Shown: positions 9,447-19,554, numbered from the stretch's first letter. The stretch is 64,000 bases of DNA from an uncultured Hellea sp. (GCA_938007935.1 CALLMD010000006.1:57156-121155), one strand, 5' to 3'. Program-made: numbers and translations. The notes: generated by a model not told the origin, from the letters alone.

Positions 9447-9848
9447 TTATCTATTCTTGCCTAGACCCGTCTTCTTGGCGAGGGCGGAACGCCGTTTCGC
9501 ATAATTAGGCGCAACCATGGGATAATCACGCGGTAATCCCCATTTTTCGCGATAAGCCTCAGGGGTCATATTATACTTTACGCGCAAATGTCTTTTAAGC
9601 GACTGAAAGGGCTGCCCGTCTTCCAAGCAAATAATCGCATCATCAGTTAATGAGTTCTCAATGGGAACGGCAGGCTCTGGGCGCGGTTCAGCGTTCACAT
9701 CCTCAGGTGACGCGACGCGCTGAATACCCGCAAACACGGCTTCAAACAGGTCTGGTAGTTTATCAGAGCTGACTTCATTGTTGGATAGATAGGCGGCCAC
9801 AATGTTAGTGGTCATTTTCATTAAGCGCTCTTTGTCAATGTCGCTCAA
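9447..9848 (-). CDS. MucR/Ros-family transcriptional regulator
   Basis: ICLEDGQPFQSLKRHLRVKYNMTPEAYREKWGLPRDYPMVAPNYAKRRSALAKKTGLG. Confidence 0.9.
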   Translation of the reverse strand: MSDIDKERLMKMTTNIVAAYLSNNEVSSDKLPDLFEAVFAGIQRVASPEDVNAEPRPEPAVPIENSLTDDAIICLEDGQPFQSLKRHLRVKYNMTPEAYREKWGLPRDYPMVAPNYAKRRSALAKKTGLGKNR

Positions 9849-9857
9849 TGCTCTGAC

Positions 9858-11591
9858 CTAAACCGATGTAATAAACATAATGAGTAGCGCTATCACCAAC
9901 ATACCAGCCGTTAACACCGCCGCTAAGCCGCTAGGCGCTGCCTCACTCATAGCTCCTGCTGGGCTGAAGATTTGATAGAGGCGCTTACCGGCATTATCGA
10001 TAAATGTTTTACGCAGGCCTGTGATGTTCACACTTAAACGTGTCCACATTGCGCCAATCCATTTCGCAATACCCAAACCAAGTTTTCTATAGGTCCAATC
10101 AAAGTCGATAATCTCGGCCCGTTTTTCAGATGGATAGAGACCATATTTCTTAAGGATACAGAACGCTGTTATCGCCGCAAACAAAAGCTGTAATTGGAAA
10201 ATAACATGGTCAGGTGTGTAAGGATGATAATCCACTTCATACGGCAAAAGTGAATATAGTAATTTATACCCGAAGCTAACACCCGGTAATGCAAAGACAA
10301 TACAAAGCAAGGAAGCAAGCCCCATGGCCGTGAGCATATTCCAAGGCGCTTCTTTAACCCGCCGCCCGCTATCATGTGAGAAGAAGGTGAAGTATGGCAC
10401 TTTGATGCCTGAATGTTCCATAACACCCGCAGATGCGAATAAGAGCATAGCCAGCGGCACCCAGAGATGTTCCTCAAGTGCGGCTGTTAAGATCATAGAT
10501 TTCGTTACAAAGGCCGATAGTAATGGGAAAGCCGCAATAGACCCCGCCCCAATCAGGCAGAATAATGTCGTATAAGGCATAGATCGGAATAGACCGCCAA
10601 GCTCAGACGCTTTGGTTGTACCTGTACGCAGCATCACCGCGCCCATCGACATAAAGAGTAAGCCTTTAAAGATAACATCGGCAACAACGTGAGCCGCGAC
10701 GCCGTTCATGGCCAGAGGCGTACCAATACCGATACCGCAAACCATAAAGCCAAGCTGGTTATTGAGTGAATAAGAAAGAACCCGTCTTAAGTCATTTTCG
10801 ATAACCGCAAAGAATACTGGGAAACAGGTCATCACCGCACCGATATAGATAAGAATATCTTCGCCTGCAAAGCCGCGCGCTAAGGCATAAAGTGCGAGCT
10901 TAGTCGTAAAGGCCGAGAGAATAACCGTACCCGTAATAGAGGCTTTGGGATAAGCGTCTTGGATCCAGTTATGGAGGAAAGGAAAGCCGCACTTAATACC
11001 CATGGCAATTAAGAGGAGCCAGCCGCCCGGCGCGCCAAGGCCAATATTGCCAAAGGTGAAATCGCCGCCATTCGCGCGGCCATAAACAATCGCCCCCGCG
11101 AGTAATAATACGCCAGAAAGCACATGTATGGCCAAATAACGGATACCAGAGGCGTAAGAATGCTCGCCGCCTTTCCAGACTAGGAAAACGGAAGAGATCG
11201 CCGCGAGTTCCCAGAAAATGAAAAGGGTCAGCAAATCACCGGAAAATACACCTGCAAGGGCCGCGCCCATATAAATAAGCGCCGAGCTATCCGTAATTTT
11301 ACATTTTTCATGCAGGCCATAAATCGCGTTTAAAACGCCCGCTAAACAGAAGAGATAGCCCCAAATCATCGAGAGGCGATCTATACGCAGAGTGGTATAG
11401 TCCATCCCCGCAAAATTTATGACGCCGCCAATCACTTCTTGCGCGCCATAAATTTGGAAAATCATCACGGCCGCAAAAATCGGGGCTAGCAGCACAAGGG
11501 CTTTGCGGATTGGGCTGACGGGTAGGAAGGCACATATTATGCCTGCCAGAATAACCCAAAGGCCTGGATTGATTTGAAGGATATCAATCAT
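9858..11591 (-). CDS. Na+/H+ antiporter subunit D-like (proton-translocating antiporter-like membrane protein)
   Basis: NuoL/M/N-type membrane core: GVFSGDLLTLFIFWELAAISSVFLV..GIKCGFPFLHNWIQDAYPKAS. Confidence 0.82.
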   Translation of the reverse strand: MIDILQINPGLWVILAGIICAFLPVSPIRKALVLLAPIFAAVMIFQIYGAQEVIGGVINFAGMDYTTLRIDRLSMIWGYLFCLAGVLNAIYGLHEKCKITDSSALIYMGAALAGVFSGDLLTLFIFWELAAISSVFLVWKGGEHSYASGIRYLAIHVLSGVLLLAGAIVYGRANGGDFTFGNIGLGAPGGWLLLIAMGIKCGFPFLHNWIQDAYPKASITGTVILSAFTTKLALYALARGFAGEDILIYIGAVMTCFPVFFAVIENDLRRVLSYSLNNQLGFMVCGIGIGTPLAMNGVAAHVVADVIFKGLLFMSMGAVMLRTGTTKASELGGLFRSMPYTTLFCLIGAGSIAAFPLLSAFVTKSMILTAALEEHLWVPLAMLLFASAGVMEHSGIKVPYFTFFSHDSGRRVKEAPWNMLTAMGLASLLCIVFALPGVSFGYKLLYSLLPYEVDYHPYTPDHVIFQLQLLFAAITAFCILKKYGLYPSEKRAEIIDFDWTYRKLGLGIAKWIGAMWTRLSVNITGLRKTFIDNAGKRLYQIFSPAGAMSEAAPSGLAAVLTAGMLVIALLIMFITSV

Positions 11592-11937
11592 GGTGATCTC
11601 CTTCGGTCGAATATTCTGGGTCAGGTAACCCGCCTTCACCGTAATAATCTTCATTGCGCGCTAATAGCTTAAAGAGAGGCCCTGCACTAAAAACGACGAG
11701 GCTATAGGCGACAAAACCGATCACCGTCCAAGAGCCAAAGAAATCCCAAGGCGCGAGGTGATGGGGCGGATAAATCAGGCCAAGCGCCGTACAAATGATC
11801 ATCCCTGCAATAGGAAGCCACATGAAGTTTTTAATGGTAGATTCCCGTCCTAGCCACAGAAAGGGCACAGACATGGGATGCGCATTTGTGCGCTCTTCGA
11901 GTTCAGCCTCACTTAAGTTTTCAGGTGATTTGGCCAT
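11584..11937 (-). CDS. Small membrane protein of Mrp-type cluster, function unknown
   Basis: Two predicted TM segments; overlaps neighbouring antiporter genes in the same operon. Confidence 0.55.
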   Translation of the reverse strand: MAKSPENLSEAELEERTNAHPMSVPFLWLGRESTIKNFMWLPIAGMIICTALGLIYPPHHLAPWDFFGSWTVIGFVAYSLVVFSAGPLFKLLARNEDYYGEGGLPDPEYSTEGDHHD

Positions 11938-13422
11938 CTAAAACCCTCCTGGCAGCATAGGACCTAAAAACTCTGCGATAGGTCCGGCGAAGAAGAATAA
12001 AATAAGCGCGCCAAAGGCCGTTACAACTGGCGGGATGATAACCCAGCGGTGCTTCTTTCGCTCCTCAACAATATGCAGATCTTTTTCTGCATTTGCTGGC
12101 GGTTTCATAAAGGCCCGAATAGAGATCGGCAGAAGGTAAATAATATTGAGAATCGAGGACACAATCAAAGCCGCCATCAATATGCCCTTCCCGCTATCCA
12201 GCGCGCCGACCATTAAGAAGAACTTCGGCCAAGACCCTCCCATTGGCGGAATGCCGATAATAGACAGCGAGCCAACTAGAAACGCGCCAAAGACCCAAGG
12301 CATAGACCGCCCTAGGCCATCTAGTTTAGAAATTTCAGTTCGGTGCGCGACGGTATAAATCGCGCCCGCGCACATAAAGAGGGTAATTTTACCCCAAGCA
12401 TGCATGACGATTTGCAAGCCCCCGCCAATTAAAGCCATGGGCGTCGCAAGCATGGCCCCTAAGGTAATATAAGAAAGCTGAGACACTGTTGAATAGGCCA
12501 AACGGGCCTTAAGGTTGTCTTGGCGCATAGCAATAATTGACGCCACCACAATCGAAATCGCCGCCACCCACGACAAGATTGTGCTCATGGACGTATCAGC
12601 CATCACAGACGGCCCAAAGATAAAGACAACGATTTTAAGAATGGAGAACACCCCAGCCTTCACAACGGCAACAGCATGCAAAAGCGCAGAAACAGGCGTC
12701 GGCGCTACCATGGCATTAGGTAGCCAAGGATGCACCGGCATGAGCGCGGCTTTGCCAATACCAAAGGCAAAGAGGAAAAGCAGAATAGATGTCGCCAGAG
12801 TGGACGTCCCTTCTGGGAAGACGCCGCCAACGGCAAAATCGGTTGTACCAGCGATAACCTGCGTGCCGATAATGGCGGGCAAGAAGAGCGCCAAGGACGT
12901 GCCCATCAAAATAAGGGCATAAATCGTGCCGCCGCGTTTGGCCTTGGCATCGCCTTTATGGGTTACCAACGGGAATGTCGAAATTGTCAGGGCTTCATAG
13001 AAAATAAAGAGCGTGATTAGATTGGCTGACGCCGCAATACCCATTGCCCCAAAAATCGCAATCGCCACAAATGTATAAAAGCGCGTTTGGTTTTTCTCAT
13101 TATTGCCGCGCATATAACCAATCGCAAAGAGCGAATTGACAATCCAGAGTGAGCTGGCGATGGCTGCAAATGTCGCTCCAAGGGGTTCAAGCTTGAGCTT
13201 AACATCAAAGTTTCCTGCAAATGTCCCCAAATGTAGTTCTGGACGCGCGCCGCCAGATACCATTGAAATCAATCCAATAACATTGGCAAGCAAAGCTACG
13301 CCCGCAACGAGCGTAATGCCCTCGCGAATATTGGCATTTTTGCCAAATAGCGGAATAAGCGCGGCCGCAACCAACGGAATCATGAGCAAAAGGAAGAGCG
13401 CGAGTTCAGCAGTATAAGTCAT
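11938..13422 (-). CDS. Monovalent cation/H+ antiporter subunit D family
   Basis: NuoL/M/N core ITLFIFYEALTISTFPLV..IGKAALMPVHPWLPNAMVAPTPVSALLHAVAVVKAGVF. Confidence 0.86.
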   Translation of the reverse strand: MTYTAELALFLLLMIPLVAAALIPLFGKNANIREGITLVAGVALLANVIGLISMVSGGARPELHLGTFAGNFDVKLKLEPLGATFAAIASSLWIVNSLFAIGYMRGNNEKNQTRFYTFVAIAIFGAMGIAASANLITLFIFYEALTISTFPLVTHKGDAKAKRGGTIYALILMGTSLALFLPAIIGTQVIAGTTDFAVGGVFPEGTSTLATSILLFLFAFGIGKAALMPVHPWLPNAMVAPTPVSALLHAVAVVKAGVFSILKIVVFIFGPSVMADTSMSTILSWVAAISIVVASIIAMRQDNLKARLAYSTVSQLSYITLGAMLATPMALIGGGLQIVMHAWGKITLFMCAGAIYTVAHRTEISKLDGLGRSMPWVFGAFLVGSLSIIGIPPMGGSWPKFFLMVGALDSGKGILMAALIVSSILNIIYLLPISIRAFMKPPANAEKDLHIVEERKKHRWVIIPPVVTAFGALILFFFAGPIAEFLGPMLPGGF

Positions 13423-13423
13423 G

Positions 13424-14962
13424 CTACGCTCCTGATCCTAAAAGAAGACGCGCGGCGGCTTCGGCAGCGCCGACGAAATTATCTCCAAGATTAAATATAT
13501 TTGATCCGATGGCGATTGACATAATGGCTAATACCCACATCGGCACAAGCATCATGAGCGGAGCTTCATTACGCTTAGCAACTTCGCCGTTAATTTCTGG
13601 TGCGTCGCCAAAATAAGCCGAGAGCAAAATCCGTCCCATATAAATAATGGCTAGAACAGAGGTCACAACAATCACAGCAACTGCCCACCACCAACCTTTA
13701 TCAGCGGCGGCTGTGGCAAGATTGACTTTGGACACAAAGCCCGCGGTGAAAGGAACGCCGATTAAAGATAGCGCTGAAACTGTAAAAGCGCCCATTGTCC
13801 AAGGCATCGTCTTTGATAATCCCTGAAAATCTTCTACGCGCGTAATACCAAAGCGATACCAAAACGCGCCAAGCGCGATAAAAAGACCGCCTTTGATAAC
13901 GGCGTGATTAAGTAAATGCAGATAGCCTGCCGCAAGGCCCGCTGCCGTTGCAAGGCCAATGCCTAAAAGCATATATCCGACCTGAGCCACAGATGAAAAG
14001 GCGAGTGTTCTTCGGACATCTGTTTGGAAAATCGCCTGTAGTGAGGCAAATATCATCCCGACAACCCCGACGCCAATCAGCAAATATTTCACCAAGGTTC
14101 CGACATATTCAAAGCTTGGATCAAACACAGTAAAGGTAAATCTTAGCAACAGGTAAAGCGCGGCTTTCGTGGCCGTAGAGGCCAAGAATATCGTCACCAT
14201 GCTTGGCGCGTATGCATAGGCTCCAGGAAGCCACGTATGTAGCGGGAACATGGCAAGTTTTAAGCCAAGACCGACAACAATGAAACCAAAGGCAACTTTG
14301 GCCACGCGTGACCCGCCATCAAGATCGGCCAAAATACGGGCCATATCCGCCATATTCAGCGTCCCAGTCTCCATATAAAGAAAGCCCAAACCAATAACAA
14401 AGAATGTCGCGCCGATTGATCCCATAATAAGGTAATTAAAACTTGCTGTTAGGGCCCGTCGATCGCGCGCGGCGCCCATGGCAACCAAAGCATAAGTCGA
14501 GATAGAACTAACTTCGAGGAAGACAAATACGTTAAACGCATCACCCGTTACCACCATGCCCATAAGACCAGCAAAGCAAAGTAAGAAGGCTGCATAGAAA
14601 GGCGCGCGTTTCTTTGGCTCAACCTCGGCAATTGTGGCTGGCATACCATAAACCATCGTGAGGACAGCCATGGCTGAAATCAGGAGTAAAACAGGCGCGC
14701 TCAGAGCGTCGACAACTAATCCGATTCCATGCGGAGGATCCCAGCCGCCCATCGAATAAACCGTCGTCCCCTCGGACATCATATTTAGCACAAGACCAAA
14801 ACTTGTGAGCGTAACGATTACAGTAACAATAAAGGCCGTCCACCAGGCTAAGGATCTGCTGGGTAAAATCGAGGTAATGGCGCCCATTAAGAGCGGGAGA
14901 ATAATAATGAATGCTGCGCCGTGCTCAATTAACCACGACGGGAAAAGAGAAAGGAGGTCCAT
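13424..14962 (-). CDS. Monovalent cation/H+ antiporter subunit D family
   Basis: NuoL/M/N core DAFNVFVFLEVSSISTYALVAMG..KLAMFPLHTWLPGAYAYAPSMVTIFLASTATK. Confidence 0.86.
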   Translation of the reverse strand: MDLLSLFPSWLIEHGAAFIIILPLLMGAITSILPSRSLAWWTAFIVTVIVTLTSFGLVLNMMSEGTTVYSMGGWDPPHGIGLVVDALSAPVLLLISAMAVLTMVYGMPATIAEVEPKKRAPFYAAFLLCFAGLMGMVVTGDAFNVFVFLEVSSISTYALVAMGAARDRRALTASFNYLIMGSIGATFFVIGLGFLYMETGTLNMADMARILADLDGGSRVAKVAFGFIVVGLGLKLAMFPLHTWLPGAYAYAPSMVTIFLASTATKAALYLLLRFTFTVFDPSFEYVGTLVKYLLIGVGVVGMIFASLQAIFQTDVRRTLAFSSVAQVGYMLLGIGLATAAGLAAGYLHLLNHAVIKGGLFIALGAFWYRFGITRVEDFQGLSKTMPWTMGAFTVSALSLIGVPFTAGFVSKVNLATAAADKGWWWAVAVIVVTSVLAIIYMGRILLSAYFGDAPEINGEVAKRNEAPLMMLVPMWVLAIMSIAIGSNIFNLGDNFVGAAEAAARLLLGSGA

Positions 14963-15426
14963 CAGTCAGCCGTCCCTTCCAGATTATATTGATAATCTAG
15001 CGCCTCGATCTCGTCTTCTTCGATAGTGCCATATATTTCACGAATTCGAACAATCAAAGATAATCCAATTGCGAGAGTCGCAACGCCAACAACAATAGCT
15101 GTTAGAATAAGAACGTGCGGCAAGGGGTTTGAGTAAAGCACATCGGATTTTGCAGCGGCATGACCCACAGCCTCTTTGGCCCCCGCCGCTGCCACCAAAA
15201 CAGGCTCCAAGCTGGCATGGTCATCACCATGGCTATCGACAATGATAGGCGGCTGCCCGCCTGAGACTTTGCCTATGGTGATATAGAGCAAGAAAACGGA
15301 TGTTTGAAAAATTGAAAGACCGACGAGCTTCTTGATAAAATTACGACTTGCAAAAACCACATAAAGCCCTGTCATCATAAGAATGATAACAATGGCATAA
15401 TTATATTGTTCAAAGAGGACAGACAT
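14962..15426 (-). CDS. mnhC: Cation:proton antiporter subunit C (NuoK-like)
   Basis: NuoK-like FEQYNYAIVIILMMTGLYVVFASRNFIKKLVGLSIFQTSVFLLYI; operon position. Confidence 0.82.
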   Translation of the reverse strand: MSVLFEQYNYAIVIILMMTGLYVVFASRNFIKKLVGLSIFQTSVFLLYITIGKVSGGQPPIIVDSHGDDHASLEPVLVAAAGAKEAVGHAAAKSDVLYSNPLPHVLILTAIVVGVATLAIGLSLIVRIREIYGTIEEDEIEALDYQYNLEGTAD

Positions 15427-15893
15427 TACCAATCCTCACTTTCCATATCAGGCTGACGTGAGCCAAAGGCATAAAATATCGCAACCATGACTGTCGCAAC
15501 AGTGACAAGAACCCCAAGCTCAATCGCGATAATCCCGTAATGTTGTCCATGGGCTGCATCATGGGCAAGAACGCTATAATTGAGGAACTCACCGCCTAAA
15601 ATCCAAGCCAAAACACCGGTGCCGCCATAAATCAAAACACCAAGAGTCATGCCAATTCTAATCCAAGAGGGCGGAAAAGCTTTCTTCGCTGCATCTAAAC
15701 CGAAAATAAGCGCATAAAGGATGACTGAGGCCGCTAAAATGACACCGGCCTGAAATCCTCCGCCCGGCCCAAAATCACCATGAAATTGAACATAAAACGC
15801 GAATAAAGCGATAAACGGGATTAGAAATTTAGAGACTACCCGCAAAATTACATGCGGGTCGTGTTCGATGGGTTCTTGGATAGGATCTGGCAT
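15426..15893 (-). CDS. mnhB: Cation:proton antiporter subunit B (MnhB)
   Basis: VSKFLIPFIALFAFYVQFHGDFGPGGGFQAGVILA MnhB signature. Confidence 0.86.
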   Translation of the reverse strand: MPDPIQEPIEHDPHVILRVVSKFLIPFIALFAFYVQFHGDFGPGGGFQAGVILAASVILYALIFGLDAAKKAFPPSWIRIGMTLGVLIYGGTGVLAWILGGEFLNYSVLAHDAAHGQHYGIIAIELGVLVTVATVMVAIFYAFGSRQPDMESEDW

Positions 15894-16720
15894 TACGCGT
15901 CTCCCGCCTTAGATTTATTCTTGGGCTTATTCTTGGACCCTTTTGGGCGCCCCCGTTTTGATGATTTAGCCTTAGTAGAGCTCGTTGCCTTTTTTATGGC
16001 AGGTGTCTTCTTTGCAGTAGGTGTCTTTTTAGCTGTCGCTTTACGTTTTGCTGCAGGAGATTTTATTACTTCTATTTCTTCTTCTATCATCTCCGCGGCA
16101 GGCGCTGATGGGGCGGAAATACGCTGCCCATTTGGACTTGCTTGCCAGTGTCCTGCATTCCCATTCAGGCCAAGAAGTAATAAGACCCCGAGACCCGCGG
16201 CAAAAATAACCACGACTTCGCCAAATGTATCATAGCCGCGATAGCTCCCCAGAACAGCCGTCACGACATTTGGAATATGAATTTCATCTGCTGTACGCGC
16301 GATGTAATCCATCCCGACATAGCTATTCGCCGCAGAGTTCGCATCACCATAAGCTGGCATATCCCCAATCGCGAAAAACATGGCTAGGCCCGCAACAATG
16401 ACAACTAATAGCGGCGCAATTTGTTTAGAAACCGGTACAGGATTGGATTGCCGGTCAGCCAATAACATCGCCGCTAGCATTAGAACGGTGGACACCCCTG
16501 CCCCAACAGCCGCCTCTGTAAATGCTACATCCACAGCATCTAGTGAGACGAACCAAGCCGCGCAAACAAGACTATAAACCCCTTGGAGCATTACAATCCC
16601 GAAAAGTGATCGCATTCTGACAATGGCAAAGGCCACAACAACAAGAATGGCCATGAGACCTACATCTAAAATCATTGTTGGAAGTGCTGGCGTGGATGCC
16701 ATAATTGCGGAGACGATCAT
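15893..16720 (-). CDS. DUF4040/MbhD-like antiporter subunit with Lys/Ala/Thr/Pro-rich, AT-hook-containing C-terminal tail
   Basis: Membrane part FAIVRMRSLFGIVMLQGVYSLVCAAWFVSLDAVDVAFTEAAVGAG; tail AAKRKATAKKTPTAKKTPAIKKATSSTKAKSSKRGRPKGSKNKPKNKSKAGDA. Confidence 0.78.
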   Translation of the reverse strand: MIVSAIMASTPALPTMILDVGLMAILVVVAFAIVRMRSLFGIVMLQGVYSLVCAAWFVSLDAVDVAFTEAAVGAGVSTVLMLAAMLLADRQSNPVPVSKQIAPLLVVIVAGLAMFFAIGDMPAYGDANSAANSYVGMDYIARTADEIHIPNVVTAVLGSYRGYDTFGEVVVIFAAGLGVLLLLGLNGNAGHWQASPNGQRISAPSAPAAEMIEEEIEVIKSPAAKRKATAKKTPTAKKTPAIKKATSSTKAKSSKRGRPKGSKNKPKNKSKAGDA

Positions 16721-17118
16721 TTCACGTCTCCATCAATTTCTGGCGCTTTATATTTACCCAGCTTAGGCTTGAGGCCCGCCTTATAGGCGGCATGCGCGAC
16801 AGCATGCGTTGCCGTTGGACTTGTTATAAAGAGAAAGAAGCCAACAATTAGTAATTTCAAACTCATTTGCGAGAAGCCCGATTGTAGAATGAGGCCTAAT
16901 AAAATTAATTCTGCGCCTAATGTGTCTGTCATGCCCGCGGCGTGCAATCGCGTATAAAAATCTGGCAGTCTCAAAACACCTAATGTACCCGCAAGGACAA
17001 AAAATAGACCTGCAAAAATAGAAACAACCGAGGCGACTGTTGTAATGAGGCTCAGCCAATCAATATGAATGGCCGCAGACTTTACCTCTGTGGAAGAAGC
17101 TAGAATTAAATCAATCAC
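16717..17118 (-). CDS. mnhG: Cation:proton antiporter subunit G (MnhG)
   Basis: GLFFVLAGTLGVLRLPDFYTRLHAAGMTDTLGAELILLGL. Confidence 0.88.
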   Translation of the reverse strand: MIDLILASSTEVKSAAIHIDWLSLITTVASVVSIFAGLFFVLAGTLGVLRLPDFYTRLHAAGMTDTLGAELILLGLILQSGFSQMSLKLLIVGFFLFITSPTATHAVAHAAYKAGLKPKLGKYKAPEIDGDVK

Positions 17119-17444
17119 TTAGACACTCCCTTACGGCGAGCATTTCGAGTTTGGTCTTTAATAAGAGGCACACCAAGGGCGCGATAATTAAAGAATTTTA
17201 AAACGGCGATGGTGGCTATAAAGTTCATCAAAGCATATAAAAGCGCGATATCTACGCCGTCAGGACGGTCGATAACAAAGCAAAAAACACAAAGGAACAA
17301 TACTGTCTTTGTTCCAAATGAATTAACCGCGAGCAAGCGATCATAAAGGGTGGGGCCGCCAAGTAAGCGGCCTAACATCATCGCCATACTGACAATGAGG
17401 AAAAATGCCGCCGCAAGATTAATATATGGAAGAAACTGTGCCAT
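17115..17444 (-). CDS. mnhF: Cation:proton antiporter subunit F (MnhF)
   Basis: MMLGRLLGGPTLYDRLLAVNSFGTKTV..DIALLYALMNFIATIAVLKFF. Confidence 0.88.
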   Translation of the reverse strand: MAQFLPYINLAAAFFLIVSMAMMLGRLLGGPTLYDRLLAVNSFGTKTVLFLCVFCFVIDRPDGVDIALLYALMNFIATIAVLKFFNYRALGVPLIKDQTRNARRKGVSK

Positions 17445-17953
17445 TAGCGTGCCTTCACAGCTTCGCCGATGGCCCAGGCCGATTGCTCACCCATTTCTTT
17501 AAAATCAGCAGGCTTACTCATCTCTTTAAGCAAGGCATGCACGAGAATATGATTATCTTCCATATCCACGGCGACAGTTCCAGGCGTCAAGGTTATCGAG
17601 TTCGCAAACATCGTTCGCGCAACATCTTCGTCACTCGCATAGGGAATTTTCGTAAGCGTCGGCGACACTTCCAAATCAGGGCTCAATACGGCTTTTACGA
17701 CTTGGACATTTGCTTTTACAATCTCAGAAAAAAGCCAAGAGAAATATACAATAGATTGCGGTAGCGATAAATAAGGCACCGTTTCTCGGTCCAGAATATT
17801 CATTCTCTTACACATCCAAAGAACGAAAAGCACCGAGATAACGCCCAAGGACAAAATCATGGGAATAAAATAGCCCGATAGAGACAACCAAGTTGCCGCC
17901 AAAATTAGGGCCAAAATAACACCGAAACGCACAACGTCGCTCCCTTCCACCAA
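17444..17953 (-). CDS. mnhE: Cation:proton antiporter subunit E (MnhE)
   Basis: FSWLFSEIVKANVQVVKAVLSPDLEVSPTLTKIPYASD..FANSITLTPGTVAVDMEDNHILVHAL. Confidence 0.9.
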   Translation of the reverse strand: MVEGSDVVRFGVILALILAATWLSLSGYFIPMILSLGVISVLFVLWMCKRMNILDRETVPYLSLPQSIVYFSWLFSEIVKANVQVVKAVLSPDLEVSPTLTKIPYASDEDVARTMFANSITLTPGTVAVDMEDNHILVHALLKEMSKPADFKEMGEQSAWAIGEAVKAR

Positions 17954-18070
17954 TCGATTCTTATCTTTATCGAAAGTCTTTAAAGGGCGCAGTATTGAAA
18001 CGAAAGACTAATCGCTCAAAAAACGACAATTTTCTTGGGATGAAATTGAGACGATTTTTAGCGTCTTAGC

Positions 18071-19363
18071 CTAGCCGTTACGGTTACCAAAGACGAGAGC
18101 CGCCGTAATAGCGGCCGCGCCATGGTCTTCTTCACGCGGAATAACACCGTCTTTAATGTGCCGAAGGACCTCTGCGTTTAGAGACGCTGTCAAAGACCAG
18201 TTCCAATATCTCAATACCGTTTGAGCCTTGTCAGTGGAAATGACATCATAGGCTTGATAGACTTTTTCAAGATCAGGATGCACTTCACCGTCAACATCAT
18301 GGACAGGACGTTTTAAGGCCCGCCATAATTTTTCAACATATTGGCGCTTTAATCCTGGCGCTTTACACAAAATTGCGATGGATTCGCCCCCCTTATCTGT
18401 CAGTATTTGAGCGCCCGTCGCTGGCTTAATACCTGAGATATAGGATATCTCTTCGGTCAAAGAGCGTGTTAAACCTTTAACTTCCGCAGCCTCTATAGCC
18501 TCTTCAAGTGTCGCAAACTCACTTCGCTCCATAGCGGCGCGGTTTCTTTGACGGCGTTCAATGAATTGTAGGGCTTTTCTCACGCCTGGATCAGACCACC
18601 CTTCTTGAGCTGCCTTTGGAAAAAGATCGTGACACGTTTCTTGTAGGACATTTCGTGTGACACCAAACCGATGTAAAATCTTTTTACGTGTCGCGCTTGT
18701 TGCCCACCAAAACATGGTCAAGCCATGCGAGGGACGTAATTCTACCCGTTTAACCAACAGGTCAACATAAGGCAGGTGACTACGCGAGACGGTTAATATA
18801 CGCTGCAAGGCCGTTTCGGAAAAATTCGCGCCTTTGTTTTTAAGCAAAGTTTCTACAACATCTTCTTCAAGAAATTGAACTAAAGCATCGACAACAGCGT
18901 CAGAGACCTTTCGGCGCTTGGCAATAACCTCACGGTGCTCGCCAGACACTTTTTGAATAATCTGAATAAGATCAGAGTCTGTGAGGCTTTTACTTTCCTC
19001 CAATACATGACGCGCAACCTGAATATCATCTTTTGCAAGAATGACTAATATCGTTCTTGGCGCTTCGTTAAGCATGACTAAGCGCTTGGCGACGCCTTCT
19101 CTTAGCTCAACATCTGCATCTCTGAGGAGTTCAACGAGGACATCCCCTGCCATATGACGTTCCTGCGGCGTTAATTGACTCGCTGGAATACAAATCACAT
19201 CCGACAGGCGTTTGGCGAGCTGCCGTCTTACAGATTTATCTTGTGGTGTATCCGGCGCTATAGCTGTAGGCTTAAGGTCCAAAGCGGGTGCTGACGCCGG
19301 AGAAGGCGCAGGAGACGGCATTGCCAACGGAGCTGTAGGAACGGGCGCGGGGTGGGCCTGCAT
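18071..19363 (-). CDS. DUF2336 domain-containing protein
   Basis: HEAT-like/DUF2336 segment RRKVSDAVVDALVQFLEEDVVETLLKNKGANFSETALQRI..GLTMFWWATSATRKKILHRF; internal start MQAHPAP favoured. Confidence 0.7.
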   Translation of the reverse strand: MQAHPAPVPTAPLAMPSPAPSPASAPALDLKPTAIAPDTPQDKSVRRQLAKRLSDVICIPASQLTPQERHMAGDVLVELLRDADVELREGVAKRLVMLNEAPRTILVILAKDDIQVARHVLEESKSLTDSDLIQIIQKVSGEHREVIAKRRKVSDAVVDALVQFLEEDVVETLLKNKGANFSETALQRILTVSRSHLPYVDLLVKRVELRPSHGLTMFWWATSATRKKILHRFGVTRNVLQETCHDLFPKAAQEGWSDPGVRKALQFIERRQRNRAAMERSEFATLEEAIEAAEVKGLTRSLTEEISYISGIKPATGAQILTDKGGESIAILCKAPGLKRQYVEKLWRALKRPVHDVDGEVHPDLEKVYQAYDVISTDKAQTVLRYWNWSLTASLNAEVLRHIKDGVIPREEDHGAAAITAALVFGNRNG

Positions 19364-19554
19364 ATCAAAATCCTCGTAATATCGGGATAAACTTAGGCAT
19401 AGACCGTTAACCAAGCGTGACCATTTTCTGTATTTTTGCGCCAAATCTGCCGAATTAAAAGACGTTTAGATTATGCTTTGATGCCTTGAAGCCCTCAAAA
19501 TCTAGCTTATGTGGAGGATAAATGACGCAATTTTATAAGAAGAAGGAACTCTCT

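Noticed and set aside
19522-19554. Longer N-terminus of degP starting MTQFYKKKELS
   Set aside because: Start at 19555 gives a proper signal peptide (MRKSLILGTALVALSLAPLASS).
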